Shown: positions 9,491 to 21,723, counted from the first letter of the stretch. The stretch is DNA of 64,000 nucleotides from Hybos culiciformis (GCA_964007475.1 OZ023273.1:73757842-73821841); one strand, 5' to 3'. Numbers and translations: made by a program. The notes: generated from the letters alone by a model not told the origin.

Positions 9491-11540
9491 AAGAATGAAA
9501 TTGATATCAATAAAAATAAAAAAAAATAAAAATTTTATCAATAAAAGTGATCTACTCATAGAAGTGAAATATTATTTTAGGCTAGTTATACAAAATATAA
9601 GTCATAACTTTATATCAGTATCTGTTTCAAACACGGCAAAGATTATTTGAGAAATTTCACATTGGTCCTAACATATGCAAAAAAAAACTATAATTTATAT
9701 TTAGCATTAAGATTATTTTAAAAAAATATATGGGTCAAATTCTTTCAAATAAACAAAGTGAATTAGGAAAATAAGAATGCATTTTTTTTTTTATGTTATT
9801 GAATCTATTTTGTATATATAAAAAAAATTTGAAGTGGTATGATAATCATACAATGGTTTTTTTTTCGAAAAAAAAAAACTAACTTCACATGGCAATGAAA
9901 ATTAAACATTGCAAGGAGGCTCAATGACCTTAAAATATTTTATCATATACGGTCAAATTTTGTTTTATTTTTTTCTTTTAAAATTTACAAGGTGAAAAGT
10001 TTCCACTTCACCATAACTAGAGAAAAGTTACGATGTCAACCGTACTTAATATCGTCACCTTGCGATATTTAACGGCAGAAAAAAATTGCGATTATCGTAA
10101 AACAAAAAAAAATGTGAAAATTTGTTAGAAATTTTCAAATATTCAAATAAATCATAATTTTAATATAATTTTTTTCATAAAACCATGTAAAAAAATTGTA
10201 GGCTCTTGAAGAAAAATTTTTAAAACAAACAGTTTTTTTTTCTGTGAAAACTAGTGGTTTTGAGATACGATAGTATTCTTTGGACTCGTCGATATATTTT
10301 TTTCTTTTTTTTTTAATTATCGTTGTGAGGTTTTCTATGACTTGTATTTTGGTTTTAGTAAATAAAATATAAAGTTAGTTTTTCTTCTTTTTTTTTTAGA
10401 GGATGTCGACCGATTAGATGAGTCGTCATTGGTCTGTTTTACTCGATTCCTATTCCAACCGGGTACCGCACGGTTTGGTTGGAATAAGGAACGACCATTG
10501 ACGACCATTCTCTTATGACTATCCTCCTCTGACACCGTCAATGGACACAAAATCATGACCGGTCAGTGATCTTATATCCACGTCAGTGGCAGGTGAGCTT
10601 AGTCATAATACCACAACGTAGTATGGATCCTCCTCCTATAGGGGCATCCATGGGGTAACCGGTAGTCTTAGCTTCGGATTCTTGGATAGGCCCAAGAATC
10701 CTCCACCAAGATCGGGTGTTTTGGATCGTAAATTAGAGTTGGCTTTGTAGTGCTCCGCTCTAATAACGATCATAGCTGGAAATGTCATCCTAGGCCAGTA
10801 AATAAATTTACTTGCTTCGGATGTTCATCTCCAATACCTAAAGACAAGAGAAAAAAAAAATCTTTTCTTACCTCTATCCTTGTTAAAGAATGAAATTGAT
10901 ATGAAATTACTACCGAAATTGCACACTTTTTATATGATTTTAAGATGTGCTAACAATTCCATCCAAAACAAAGAAAAACGATTATCAATTAATTAAATAA
11001 AATTTTATTGAGGGAAAAATAAATAGACAAAATTCTTCAATCTTTATTATGGTCCTAATATCATAAACAAATATCTTTGTGACAAACAAAAAAATATTCT
11101 AATTTCTATAAATGTACTGATTAATTTTATTTTATTTGTTCTTTTTTTGTTTATATTATGAATTTATATGAAAAATATATGTTCAATATTTATGTGCAAC
11201 ATTTTGTATTTGTTATCACAACATTTTGAAGATGTGGACAAAAAAGAACTACATCAAAATGAAATAACTGTAAAAAAAAAATTAAGTAAAAGGATTTTTA
11301 AACCTTACAATAATATTTTCTCTAATTTATCAATTTTGATAATAAGAATTATTATTGAAGTGTAAAAGGCTATTTTTTTTTTTTTTGTGTAATATGTATT
11401 TTATCATATTACTAAAATATTTCAATGGCAAGTATTTGTTTATGCGATTAAGAAAAAATTATATTTAAAAATATATACAGAAAAGAATTTGTACTGCTGT
11501 AAAACAATATGATAAAATTTGCTCAAACTTCACGGTAACA

Positions 11541-12394
11541 AAATAGGTTCAATTGCACACGTTGAAGGTTGTGAATTGAAGCTAGAAAACCAGGGAAGTT
11601 TGAAACAGAAATAAAAAAATGAAGAAGAAAGAACAAGAGGTAGGGCTCGAAAACGACCCTGAGATAAAGAGTCTCATGCTGTACCGACTGAGAGCCGGGC
11701 AAAAAGTTATTTTGATTTTTAAAAAAAAGAGATCAAATTTTGTTTTTATGTCATAATGTATATGTTACAGATGTCTATGTAACTATGTGTATCAACTTAT
11801 CAACTTCCTAGTTTTGATTTTTTTATAAACATTTTTCTTCTTTTATTGTGTATTACAATTTTCATAATCTTAAAACTATCTATTTAAAAAAAATATTTTT
11901 TTTTTATATTTTTTTTTATACATATATTTCTTTCTTTTATTATTTTTTTTATATATTTTTGTATAATTTTTCTTATATTTTTTTTTATAAATTTTACTTA
12001 ATATGTCTAATGAAGATGAACACTTAAATTTTTTCAGTGTATTGAAAAGAATTATTGTTAAAACTTAGTTTAATATATTTTTCTTTTCGTTTTTTTTTTT
12101 TAATTTTTCTCTTATATAAGTTTTTTTATATAATTTCTCCGGCAACTATTACAATTTAATTACTATTTTTAATTTAATTTCCTCATACATACATACGTTT
12201 CGACTTTTAAATGTGTACTAAACCAGGAAAATGTTGTAAATAATTTTTGATCCAAAAAGAAAATTAAATCTTGAGAAGGTTTGTTTTTTTTTTATGATTT
12301 TTTTTTAAGAACAAGAAAAAAAAATTTAGTTTTCTTTTATCATTTTGATTCTCTTCTTTTTTTTTTAAATATCAGATTTCAGAATTCCCTTTCA
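11541..12394 (-). other. G1 region between integrase and 3' LTR, no gene seen
   Basis: A/T-rich, without an open frame of note. A polypurine run lies on the plus strand at about 11594-11650, but G1 needs its polypurine tract on the minus strand next to 11540, and none is visible there. No env-like gene. Confidence 0.5.
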
Positions 12395-13494
12395 CTAATA
12401 AACTAAAATTTTCAGGTCCTTGGCGTGATATCTACCTACAGAGTTTTTCCCTGCTAAGTCTTTTACTTCATAAATGCTACTACCTATTATCTTTATCACT
12501 ACACATGGGATAAACTTTTTCCCTAACTTAGCATTGAAGTGTTTGCTAAAATTGCTTTGCGCAAAATTTCTTCTATAGACTGTTTGCCCTACTTTATATC
12601 TGACATTTTTGCACTTTCTATCATACAATCTTCTGCCTTTCTCTTTGGCTTTTTCTAAATTATTTCTTACTATTTCTTTTATAATTTTGACAGATCCAGG
12701 AGGGGGTAGTATTTCTACATCTTCTCCTTCTATCATGTGCATCTTCTTTAGCAATTTAAAAGAGCTACCGTGTGTTATCATCTGTTGTCCGAACAGAACG
12801 TAGTACGGTGACATGCCAGTTGCTTCGTGTACTGTGGCTCGAAGAGCTGTGCTTATGCTGTCTAGATCACCATCCCAGTTGTACTGTTGGTCATCTATGT
12901 ATGCTCTTATCGCATTTAGAATTGACCCATTAACCCTTTCGCTCGCGTTGGCTTGTGGTGCGTAGAAAGCGGTTAATTTATGTTTGATGCCATAATTTCC
13001 TAGATAGGCTTCAAAGTCTTTTGATACTAGTGGTGTCCCATTATCGCTCAAAATGCTTTCCGGACATCCAAATAAGCTAAAAGTTTCATCGAGTACTTTA
13101 ATTGCGTTTGCTGAAGTTGCTTTGCGTAATGGCCGAATTATTACGTATTTAGAGAAAGAATCGAGAATTATAAATATGCAAGTATTTCCCGATTTAGATC
13201 TTGGATATGGGCCTAAAAAGTCTATGTATAGATTTTGAAAAGGTCGGGAAGGTATTGACTTATTTCCCATAGGGGGTCTAAGAATCTGATTAGTAGGTTT
13301 TGTTTCTTTACAAATTACGCAGTTTTGAATATATCTTTTTACGTCGGAAAATATACGAGGCCAGTAATATTTTGTCCTTATCTTATAGAGGGTTTTTCCT
13401 AGTCCACCATGTGCTGAGTGTGGAGGGTCATGATTATTTTTAATGACCTCATTTACTAGCTCTTCTGGAATCCAGAGTCTCCATAGGTTGCATT
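12395..13494 (-). pseudogene. pol: G1 integrase
   Basis: Minus-strand frame ending at 12395. The part from 13494 to ~13290 holds the zinc-binding HHCC motif (HDPPHSAHGGLGKTLY ... CVICKETK). The part from 13270 holds the DDE core: YIDFLGPYPRS, ILSDNGTPL and ASERVNGSI. A basic C-terminal domain follows (KVGQTVYRRNF ... KFIPCVVIKI). It integrates element cDNA into the genome. The frame is cut at 13495 by insertion of M1; the upstream RNase H/RT part resumes at 21724 beyond M1. The integrase segment itself looks open. Confidence 0.87.
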
Positions 13495-13499
13495 GTGAC

Positions 13500-13650
13500 T
13501 GTAGTAGATTCCTTAATTAATTAAATACATCTCTGTGTTATTAAGATTTATATTCTATTGTAATTACATTATATATAATTAAGACCTTTTTGTATAACAT
13601 TGATTGAAATATAGACCTTTGAACATATCGCATGTTTTTTAAATAATACA
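13500..13650 (+). repeat. M1 5' LTR
   Basis: 151 bp, nearly identical to 21573-21723 (one visible substitution in the first 50 bp), so M1 inserted recently. The primer site begins at the next base, 13651. Confidence 0.9.
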
Positions 13651-13696
13651 TGGCGCAGTCGAGAAAGAACAATAAGCAGAAAAAATATTATAAAAA

Positions 13697-15115
13697 TTGA
13701 ATAGAAAACGTGGCCAAAAAAAAAAAAATATTGGATTTGAAGAAAAATTTATAGAAAAAAAAAAATCTAAAAGTAAGTTTATGGGATTAGCACCAAGAAG
13801 TCCTGAAAATAGAAATATTCAAAAGAAACCACTTGGAAGACCAAAAAAGAATATCAGGTATATTTACGTAAATACAAAAATGGACTACGTGAAAAAAGTG
13901 GAAGAATTAAAACTGGATGGAAATATTGCCGAAAACTGGCGAATATTCTGGCAAAATTTTAAAATTTTTAGTACTGCTATTGAAATATCCAAAAAAACGG
14001 AAGAAATTCAGATTGCTATTTTTTTGAATTCAATTGGATCAGAAGCAGTCGAAATCTTTAATTCATTTAACCTATCAGATGAGGATAAAAAGAAGTACAG
14101 CAAAGTAACTGAGGCTTTTGAGCAATTTTGTAAGCCAAAAGGTAATATAATTTATGAAAGATTTTTATTTTACAACAGAAATCAAATGAAAGAGGAACCA
14201 TTTGATAATTTTTTAATGGATATTAAAAAAATGGCTAGAAAATGTGATTTTAATGAGGAAAATCAAATGATAAGAGACCGTATTTTACTTGGTGTCAATG
14301 ATCCCAAACTACAATCAAGATTATTGGAAACGTCTTCATTAACGATGGATGCTGCAATTGATTTGGCAAGATCAGCGGAAGCAACGAATAAACATACAAC
14401 AAACATGAATAAGTCTGGAGCATCAGTGGATTTTATAAATAAATCTAAATTCCAAAGTAAACGTAACCATTCTGAAAAAAAAAAATCTGAAAATAATGTT
14501 AATAATAATTATAACTCAAAAAATTCTAAAACAAAAAATTTTAATTTTAGGAATGAAAATCAGAGTAGGGAGAATGATAATACAAATTTCAATTGTAAAT
14601 TCTGTGGTAAAAAACATGCAAAGAAAAACTGTCCAGCCTACGGGAAAATTTGCAACAACTGTAAAGGAAAAAATCACTTTGCTGTAGTATGTTATAGAAA
14701 ATCGGTAAGTGAAATCAGAAATAATAATAGTGGTAGTGTTAGGAATTCAGATTCAGAAGAAAATTTTTCAATCGATACTATAAACCAAAATAAGAAAAAT
14801 AATGTGTGGTTTGAGTATGTAAGGATCCAAGATAATTTTATTAAATTTAAGTTAGACACTGGAGCGTCAGTGAATGTCTTACCGTACAATTATTTGAGTA
14901 AATTTTCAAATGTAATAATAAGACAAGAAAAGGAAAAATTAATTGCTTATAATGGCACAGAAATTAAATGCGTGGGAGCTAGTAAATTTAAATGCATAGC
15001 AAATAATTCAATTTCATGTCAAACATTTTTCGTAGTAAAAGATAATCCGAATCAAGTACCGATATTAGGTCTGGCGGCTTGTGAGGAATTAAATTTAATA
15101 AAAAGGGGAATTTAA
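13697..15115 (+). pseudogene. gag: M1 gag-protease
   Basis: 472 codons. Lys-rich N terminus, then a capsid-like region from MDYVKKVEELKLDGNIAENW (residue ~60) onward. Two zinc knuckles lie at residues ~299-335: CKFCGKKHAKKNC and CNNCKGKNHFAVVC. The protease has KLDTGASVNVLP at ~385-396 and VPILGLAACEELNL near the end. Just before and after the stop, the 15-bp word aatttaataaaaagg occurs three times (15089-15142). That small tandem duplication displaces the protease end from the downstream RT frame. Confidence 0.87.
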
Positions 15116-15159
15116 TAAAAAGGAATTAAATTTAATAAAAAGAAAATTTAACTGATTTT

Positions 15160-16818
15160 TTGACAAAATATGAAAATCTATTTGTAGGATTAGGATGTTT
15201 TAAAAAAAAATTTCATATAGAACTAAAAGAAAACGTAATTCCGTATGCTAAGCCTTCTAATCGGGTTCCGTTATCATTACGAGAACCGTTGAAAGTAGAA
15301 TTAGAAAATTTATGTGAAAGGGAAATTATAGAAGTTGTAGATGAGCCTTGCGATTGGGTATCTAATATAGTCATAGTGGAAAAGCAAAATGGAAAAATTA
15401 GAATCTGTTTAAACCCAAAAGAATTGAATAATGCAATTAAAGATAACTACTATGAAATACCTACTTTTGATCAACTTAAGACAAATTTTGCAGGAAAAAA
15501 GATATTTACAGTACTAGATATTAGAGAAGGATTTTATCAAATAGAACTTGATGAAAGCTCAAAAAAGCTTTGTACATTTAGTACACCATTCGGGTGTTTC
15601 AGATTCAAAAAACTTCCATTCGGAATCAAAATAGCACCTGAAGCTTTTCAAAAGCTCAATGAGGAAAATTTTAGGGGAATAAAAAACGTTGCTGTGTACA
15701 TAGATGATATAATAATAGCTACTGAAAATGAACAAGAACACGAAGAAACTTTGAGATTAGTGATGGAAAGGGCATTAACTAAAAATATAAAATTTAATAA
15801 AAATAAGGTGCAATATAAAAAACATGAGGTAGCTTTTTTAGGGCATTTTATTTCAAAAGATGGAATTGCATGTGACAAAATGAGATTAAAAGGAATTGAA
15901 AATTTAAGAGCTCCGAAAACTAAAAAAGAAGTACAGAAGTTAATGGGGTTTATAAATTATGTTAGGGAATACATTCCAAACCTTGCTGAAATAAGCAAAC
16001 CGATAAGAGAACTTTTAAAAAATAATATTATTTTTGAGTGGCTACCAATTCACGAACAATGTTTAGCAAATATTAAAAGATTAATAATTGAGGCACCAAT
16101 TCTGAAACCTTTTGACGGTAAACAAAGCATTACAATACAAACGGATGCCTCAAAGAGCGGGTTAGGTTGTGCATTATTACAAAAAGGTAGGCCTGTTTGT
16201 TTTGCCTCAAAAAGCTTAACAGAAACCGAAAGTAACTATGCACAAATAGAAAAGGAAATGTTGTCGGTAGTATTTTCTTGTAAAAAGTTTCACTCATACA
16301 TTTATGGCAAGAATGTAGAAATTATAACAGATCACAAACCTTTGCTTGGGATAATGGCTAAGGATTATAAAAAGATCCCTTCAAGTAGATTACAGAGAAT
16401 GAAGTTAAAACTTGAAAAATATAAATTAAATTTTGTTTATTTACCTGGTAAATACATGTATCTTGCTGATTGGCTATCTAGAAGTTTTAGTGAAAAAATT
16501 GAAAAAGAAGACGAAATAACAGGGCTAGACGAAATGGTCCATTCGGTTAATGTAAGTGATGAAAGAATGGAAGAATTTAGGAGAGAAACTGAAAAAGATG
16601 AAATATTAGTTAAAATAAAAGAAGTTATTTTAGAGGGTTGGCCTGAAGAGAAAAAAAATGTAGATGAGAAACTAAAATATTTTTGGAAATTTAGGAATAA
16701 TTTGTTTCTGGAAAGTGGGTTAGTATTTTTCGATGAAAAAATATTTGTGCCACAAATTTTGATAAAGAAAGTTATTGAAAATTTACATAAGTCTCACATG
16801 GGAATAGAAAAAAACTAA
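15160..16818 (+). pseudogene. pol: M1 reverse transcriptase and RNase H
   Basis: 552 codons. RT: VEKQNGKIRICLNPKELN, VLDIREGFYQIELD, FKKLPFGIKIAPEAFQK and catalytic YIDDIII at ~residue 180. RNase H: IQTDASKSGLGCALLQKG at ~325, EKEMLSVVF and IITDHKPLLGI. It ends in the integrase zinc domain at HKSHMGIEKN, where one extra base in an A-run (16808-16815) ends the frame. It copies element RNA into DNA in the particle. The first Met is used as start; in the element it would be reached from Gag-protease. Confidence 0.88.
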
Positions 16819-17221
16819 AAGACGGGCTAGATTAATTTTATATTGGCCTCAAATGAATCAGGATATAGAAAATTTTATTACAAAATGTAGGGTGTGTCAG
16901 AAATTTAGATCAGCTAACATAAAAGAACCTCTAATGAATCATCAAATTCCAGACAAACCTTACTCAAAAGTTGGAATGGATATGATGGAAATTGGAGGAA
17001 AAAATTATTTAGTTGTAGGAGATTATTTCTCAAAATATTTAGACATAATTCCAACAAATAAAAAAACCGCAAAGTTAATAATAGATAAACTTAATATACT
17101 ATTTTCAATACATGGCAATCCAATTGAAATAGTTGCAGATAATATGCCATTTAACTCTTTTGAGTTCAAAAATTGGGCTTCTTCTTTGGATATAAAAGTT
17201 ACGACTAGCAGTCCCTTATAT
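16819..17221 (+). pseudogene. pol: M1 integrase, N-terminal part
   Basis: Continues M1 pol one frame over. The end of the zinc domain (CRVCQKF) and the first two core acidic motifs (VGMDMMEIGG at ~16975 and IVADNMPF at ~17135) are present, ending in VTTSSPLY at 17220, where N1 begins. The coding sequence resumes past N1 at 19832. Confidence 0.85.
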
Positions 17222-19827
17222 TTTTTTTTTTTTTTATTTATATATATATTAGTATACGAAATACTTTATTTACAAAATTTTACAATTTATTTATCATTTT
17301 ATTTATTTATTTTTTTTCGACTAAGCTCTATCTATTTTTAATAAAAATTACGCAATTCCTTTTAAATCTATAAAACTGGTGTTCAATTTTAATATAATTA
17401 GGTAAAGTGTTGAATAATTGTAGACCCCTGTAGAAGAAGGAATTCTGGGCTGCAGTTGTTTTTTGGATTTGTATTCTAAAATTTCCCACGTTCCTCAATC
17501 GATAAGGTTGCACCTCTCCTACATAATTAATATGTTGCTTTAAATAATCTGGTGTCATTCCATTTTTTATTTTGAAAACAAAAACTAATGAATTATACTC
17601 TAACCGCTGACGTATATCCAGCCATTTCAAACATTCCAGCATAAAACTAATTGGTGTGAGTTTACCACATCCCAGTATACATCTCATAGCTTTGTTTTGG
17701 AGTTTCTGAAATCTATCTATTTGACCTTGGTTGCAACAAGAAAAAAGTATAGATGAGCAGTACTCAAAATGTGGTTTTATTATTACATTGTATATGTTTA
17801 CAGCTGTTATTCTATCTATTTTACACCTTATTCTTCTTAAGAATCCTATCTTCTTCCCTATCTTTTTACATGTGTAATCAACGTGGTCATAAAATTTCAA
17901 TTTTTTATCAATGATTACTCCTAAGTATTTAATGCTTTCTACCTTTTCGATAATTTCTCCATTTAATTGAATTACTTTATCTGAACTATTATTTATTTCC
18001 ATCATTTTAGTTTTTTTCTCGTTTAGTTTAAGTTTATTCATGTTTAACCATTTAATTATTCCATTCATATCGCTCATAATTTTACTTATACATTCATCTT
18101 CATCATTACCTTCTGCATAAATTAAAGTATCATCTGCATAAAATATGTATTTACATTTTCTTATTACCTCAGGCATATCGTTTATGTAAATAATAAACAA
18201 CAAGGCTCCTAGAATCGATCCTTGAGGAACGCCGCATTGAACAACTTCTGGATCCGAAAGATTGTTGTTGACCTTGGTTCGCTGAGTCCTTTTACATAAG
18301 TAGTTCGAAAACCATTTCAGTTCATTATCCTCAATTCCATAATATTTCAACTTCCTTAACAATATATTCCTGTCGATTGTTTCAAATGCCCTTTTAAAGT
18401 CTAAGAAAAGAGCAATTATTTTCTTTTGTTCTGCTTTACATTTCCATTCATTTACAATATAATTCACCGCTGTTTCACATGAATATTTCTTCCTAAACCC
18501 TGATTGAAAATGTGAGAGAATTTTATTTTCCTCAATATATTTTTCTAGCTGTTCTTTTACGACCTTTTCTAATATTTTTTCAAGAGTTTGCAATGAATTT
18601 AAGGGTCCGAACTCTTCACATTTTTTAGTTTTTGGAACTTTTTCAACCGGTGATATAATAGATTCTTTCCATACTTCTGGAAATTCCCCCGTTGTTATTG
18701 ATTTATTGATTATGTTTAGCAGCCTTGGCCCAAGAAAAACCCAGTTATCTAGGATCATTTTAGGGTTTATTTTATCATTATCTGACTTATTTTTTAGTGA
18801 TTTGCATACAGCTTTTAGTTTATTCAGACTAATTTCTGCAAATTTGAATTTGCATTGCATTTGCTTAATATGGTTAATATAAGGGACAATTTCGATTGAT
18901 TCTCTAATTTCTTCCACACTATTTATGAAGTATTTATTAAAGTTATTTGCTATATCTAAATTATTTTCACATTCGTTTCCTTCAAATATTACACTCTGGA
19001 TTACACTTTTCTCTTGTTTTAGTACCAAATTTTTTATTTCTCTCCACATTTCTTTTTGTCCATTGGCATTATTAATTTTATCAGAAATGTAATTATTTTT
19101 TGAATTTTTTACTTTTAAATTATATTGATTTCTGATAATTTTGTACTGATTCCACGTTTCTCGAGTTTTAATTAATCGCGCTATGTTATATTTCTGTATT
19201 TTATTTGCTTTTAGTATTCTTAGTTCATTGCTAAACCATTTATTAGTTTTATTATCACAATTAATTTCTTTTTTATAAGTAAATTTTTTTACGGTATTGT
19301 TCAAATGACAGACCAAAAATTCTGCACTTAAATTAATATCACAAGTTAAATCGCTTGATTCATTTACAATATTTAGTTCTTTACAAAATTTCACTTTGTC
19401 ATATTTAAAAATTTCTATTTTTTTATTATAATTATAGTTTTTGTCAACTACTAAATTTATTGATATTTCAATTAATTCGTGGTCACTAATTTTTGCCTTT
19501 GGATTTACTGTAGCTTCTACATTTTCGGAATTAGTTATTACATAATCTATAAGTGTTTGTGAGCTTGGAGTTATTCTAGTATACTGAGACACTTTTTGCA
19601 TTAGGTAGTTATCATTCATAAATCTTTCAATATTTTTCTTTTGAGGCTCATTTTTTAACCAATCAATATTAAAATCTCCCGCAATAATAATGCTTTTATT
19701 TCTCTCTAGTAATATCTCAATATTTTTCCTGAAAAAATCAAAAAATTCACCTACAGAACCACTAGGAGATCTATACACTGCAACAATTACCACACTGGAT
19801 CCATTAAAATTACATTCACATGCTAAC
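17222..19827 (-). mobile_element. N1: 5'-truncated APE-type non-LTR retrotransposon
   Basis: A minus-strand insertion in the M1 integrase. On the plus strand it begins with a T-run (17221-17235), which is the poly(A) tail of the element, and it ends at 19827. ATAT at 17218-17221 and 19828-19831 is the apparent short target duplication. The 5' end is lost: the element begins inside the endonuclease domain. Confidence 0.85.
17328..19827 (-). CDS. N1 ORF2: endonuclease (partial) and reverse transcriptase
   Basis: An open frame of about 830 codons from the 5' break to 17328. It starts within the APE endonuclease, with AVYRSPSG and IIIAGDFNIDW still present and the N-terminal catalytic Asn/Glu strands missing. 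RT motifs follow: LNSLQTLEKILEKVV, ALFLDFKRAFETID, GVPQGSILGALLF and FYADDTLIYA (plus 18105-18150). The C-terminal domain has FEYCSSILF and a long tail ending in FKRNCVIFIKNR; no RNase H is seen. The order and tail fit the CR1/Jockey superclade; I cannot place it closer. The frame has no internal stop, so N1 is young. Codons before 19827 belong to M1, not to this protein. Confidence 0.85.
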
Positions 19828-19831
19828 ATAT

Positions 19832-20284
19832 CCAAAGTCAAATGGGTTTGCTGAACGAATGGTGCAAATTGCAAAAAAATTAATTCTAAAATGCAAAGAA
19901 GATAATTCTAATATTTGGCAGGCACTTTTAGAATATAGAAATACTCCAATTAAAAATTCTAACTTTTCACCAGTAGAATTGTTAATGGGCAGACAAACTC
20001 GAACTTTAGTGCCTGCAAAAAACCAATTTTTTAAAGATACTGAAGTTAGTAATAGAATCATACCAGTATTAGATAAAAATAATAACGATAATAAAAAATA
20101 TTATGATAGAACATGTAGAAATAAATCAGAGTTCAAAAAAGGAGAAAAAATTTGGATAAGGGAAGGAAAGAACTGGAAACCGGGAGAAATTAAAGATATA
20201 CATAAAAATCCACGTTCGTATATTGTTAGCGACACTCAGGGAAATACATATAGGAGAAATTCACACTTTATTCGAAAACGATGA
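19832..20284 (+). pseudogene. pol: M1 integrase, C-terminal part
   Basis: Resumes with YPKSNGFAERMVQIAKK (the Glu of the DDE core lies in FAERM), then the integrase C-terminal domain with PVELLMGRQTRTLVP, KKGEKIWIREG and WKPGEI, ending at a stop at 20284. It matches the point where the N-terminal part stops at N1. Confidence 0.87.
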
Positions 20285-21561
20285 AAAAAAAAATAAATTT
20301 TTGCTGAATCTGAAATCTGGATATTATTATATTGTTGTTATTATGATTTCATTTGCATTGTAAATTACATAAACATATTGCAACAAATTAAATCGAAATT
20401 AGAGTTGTTGCATTCTCTTTAAAAAAATAAAAGATCATTCAAAAGAAAAAAATAAAATTCAGAATAAATTTTATGAAAAAATTGAAATTTGTACATATCA
20501 CAAACTTTAAATTGAACTTAAATTATTAGTACTTAGAAAATTAAGGATTGATTAAGGGGTCTTTTAGCTTCAGAACACCAAAAATACACGTTTTTTTCGA
20601 ATTTTATTTTGAGAAAAGTTTATAAGATATCAGTATAAAATTTTCTACATATCATTGTACAACTCATAAAGTATATAAAAAAATTTTTTTTTTCGGCCCA
20701 GCGTGTAAATTTTCCTCAGGGTGTGGTGCTGACTGAGACGCCCAAATGATTATGGATTTTGCGGTGTAAGTCCCACAGGTCGTCGGTTTCATCTGAAATC
20801 AAAAAAACAAACGGAATCTTGAAATATATGTTTGTGGCAATGTAACCATCTACGGAAAAAAAAAAATTTTCATTTTTGTAAAAGTTATGAGTTTTTAAAA
20901 AAAATGTTACAAAAATGGGCCTTTTTTTTGCTATTTAAACCCTTCAAAAAGGGGTCAAATTTTTGAATTTTAAATTTTCCGTAGATGGTTACATTGAGTA
21001 ATAATAGATGAATAAAATGAGCCAGAAAAAATCAAATTCGGACAGCTTGGCTTGGCGCTAGCGCTTAAACCGATCTGAAAAACGCGGTTTCGAGAAAAAC
21101 GCGTTTAAACATTTTCGCTACAATTTTTTTTTGATAAAGTACTGAGTGGAATATTTTTTTCAATCTTAAAAGAAGAAAGAAAAAAATGAGGTCATCATTT
21201 ATAAATTATAATAGGGCGGGATAAAAATAGAAAAAGAGAGTATCAGGTATAAAGAAAAAAAAACATCTGCCGCTCGCGCGCATGATAATCGCCCAATGAT
21301 GCGTGAACTCTGGGTCTTTATACCGCTCTATCTTCGAAACTAGTTCGAATTTTGTCTTAAAATTTCAGGGGAATATTCAGAAAGAGTAGGGGAACAGGAA
21401 TATGTAAAAAAAAAAAATCGATTTTTTCGAAATTCTGAAGCTAAAAGACTCCTTAAAAAATTAAATACTGAAATAATTCAAGAATTTAAAAAAAAAAATT
21501 AATTGGTAATTGAATTAATAAAGAATATCTTAATAGGAATTTATGTATGAATTATGAATTT
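20285..21561 (+). other. M1 3' noncoding region
   Basis: About 1.28 kb with no open frame. The words gcttcagaacacc (20567) and, in inverse order, gaattctgaagctaaaag (21430) suggest a remote inverted repeat; the sequence between, with ttccgtagatggttacat at 20982 and its inverse at 20844, is partly self-complementary. This is long for a mag-type 3' region and may include a further degenerate foldback insertion. Confidence 0.45.
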
Positions 21562-21572
21562 AAAAAGGGAGA

Positions 21573-21723
21573 TGTAGTAGATTCCTTAATTAATTAAATA
21601 CATCTCTTTGTTATTAAGATTTATATTCTATTGTAATTACATTATATATAATTAAGACCTTTTTGTATAACATTGATTGAAATATAGACCTTTGAACATA
21701 TCGCATGTTTTTTAAATAATACA
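21573..21723 (+). repeat. M1 3' LTR
   Basis: 151 bp, preceded by the polypurine tract at 21562-21572 and followed by the GTGAC duplication. Confidence 0.9.

Larger units (their letters stand above)
395..11540 (-). repeat. G1 left LTR (3' LTR in element orientation), split by C1
   Basis: Sequence 395-1242 plus 9126-11540 aligns end to end with the right LTR at 32558-36796. Without C1 and its 4-bp duplication it is about 3259 bp. The ends form the short inverted repeat TGTTA...TAACA expected of LTRs. There is no supported gene in it. A 73-codon minus frame (10335-10556) and a 65-codon plus frame (11168-11365) recur in the other LTR but show no domain. Confidence 0.85.
13500..21723 (+). mobile_element. 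M1: mag-like Ty3/gypsy retrotransposon inserted in G1 pol
   Basis: Short LTRs of 151 bp (13500-13650 and 21573-21723, TGTAGTAG...AATACA) are flanked by the 5-bp duplication GTGAC (13495-13499 and 21724-21728). The primer site TGGCGCAGTCGAG follows the 5' LTR at 13651, and a polypurine tract AAAAAGGGAGA (21562-21572) precedes the 3' LTR. Gag has two zinc knuckles followed by an aspartic protease in one frame, then RT, RNase H and integrase: the layout of the mag lineage. The small LTR and primer site also fit mag. This copy is dead: a gag-pol border duplication, a frameshift in integrase, and N1 inserted into the integrase core. Confidence 0.9.

Noticed and set aside
9246..9529. Leu/Ser-rich frames at the G1 LTR microsatellite
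   Set aside because: Produced by CTCTCTATCC repeats; array length differs between the two LTRs.
13053..13238. Plus frames opposite the G1 integrase, and likewise at 21817-22848 opposite RT
   Set aside because: Antisense shadows of clearly recognised pol domains.
17222..17341. C-terminal extension of the M1 integrase frame into FFFFFLFIYILVYEI
   Set aside because: These codons are the N1 poly(A) tail read in antisense, not M1 protein.
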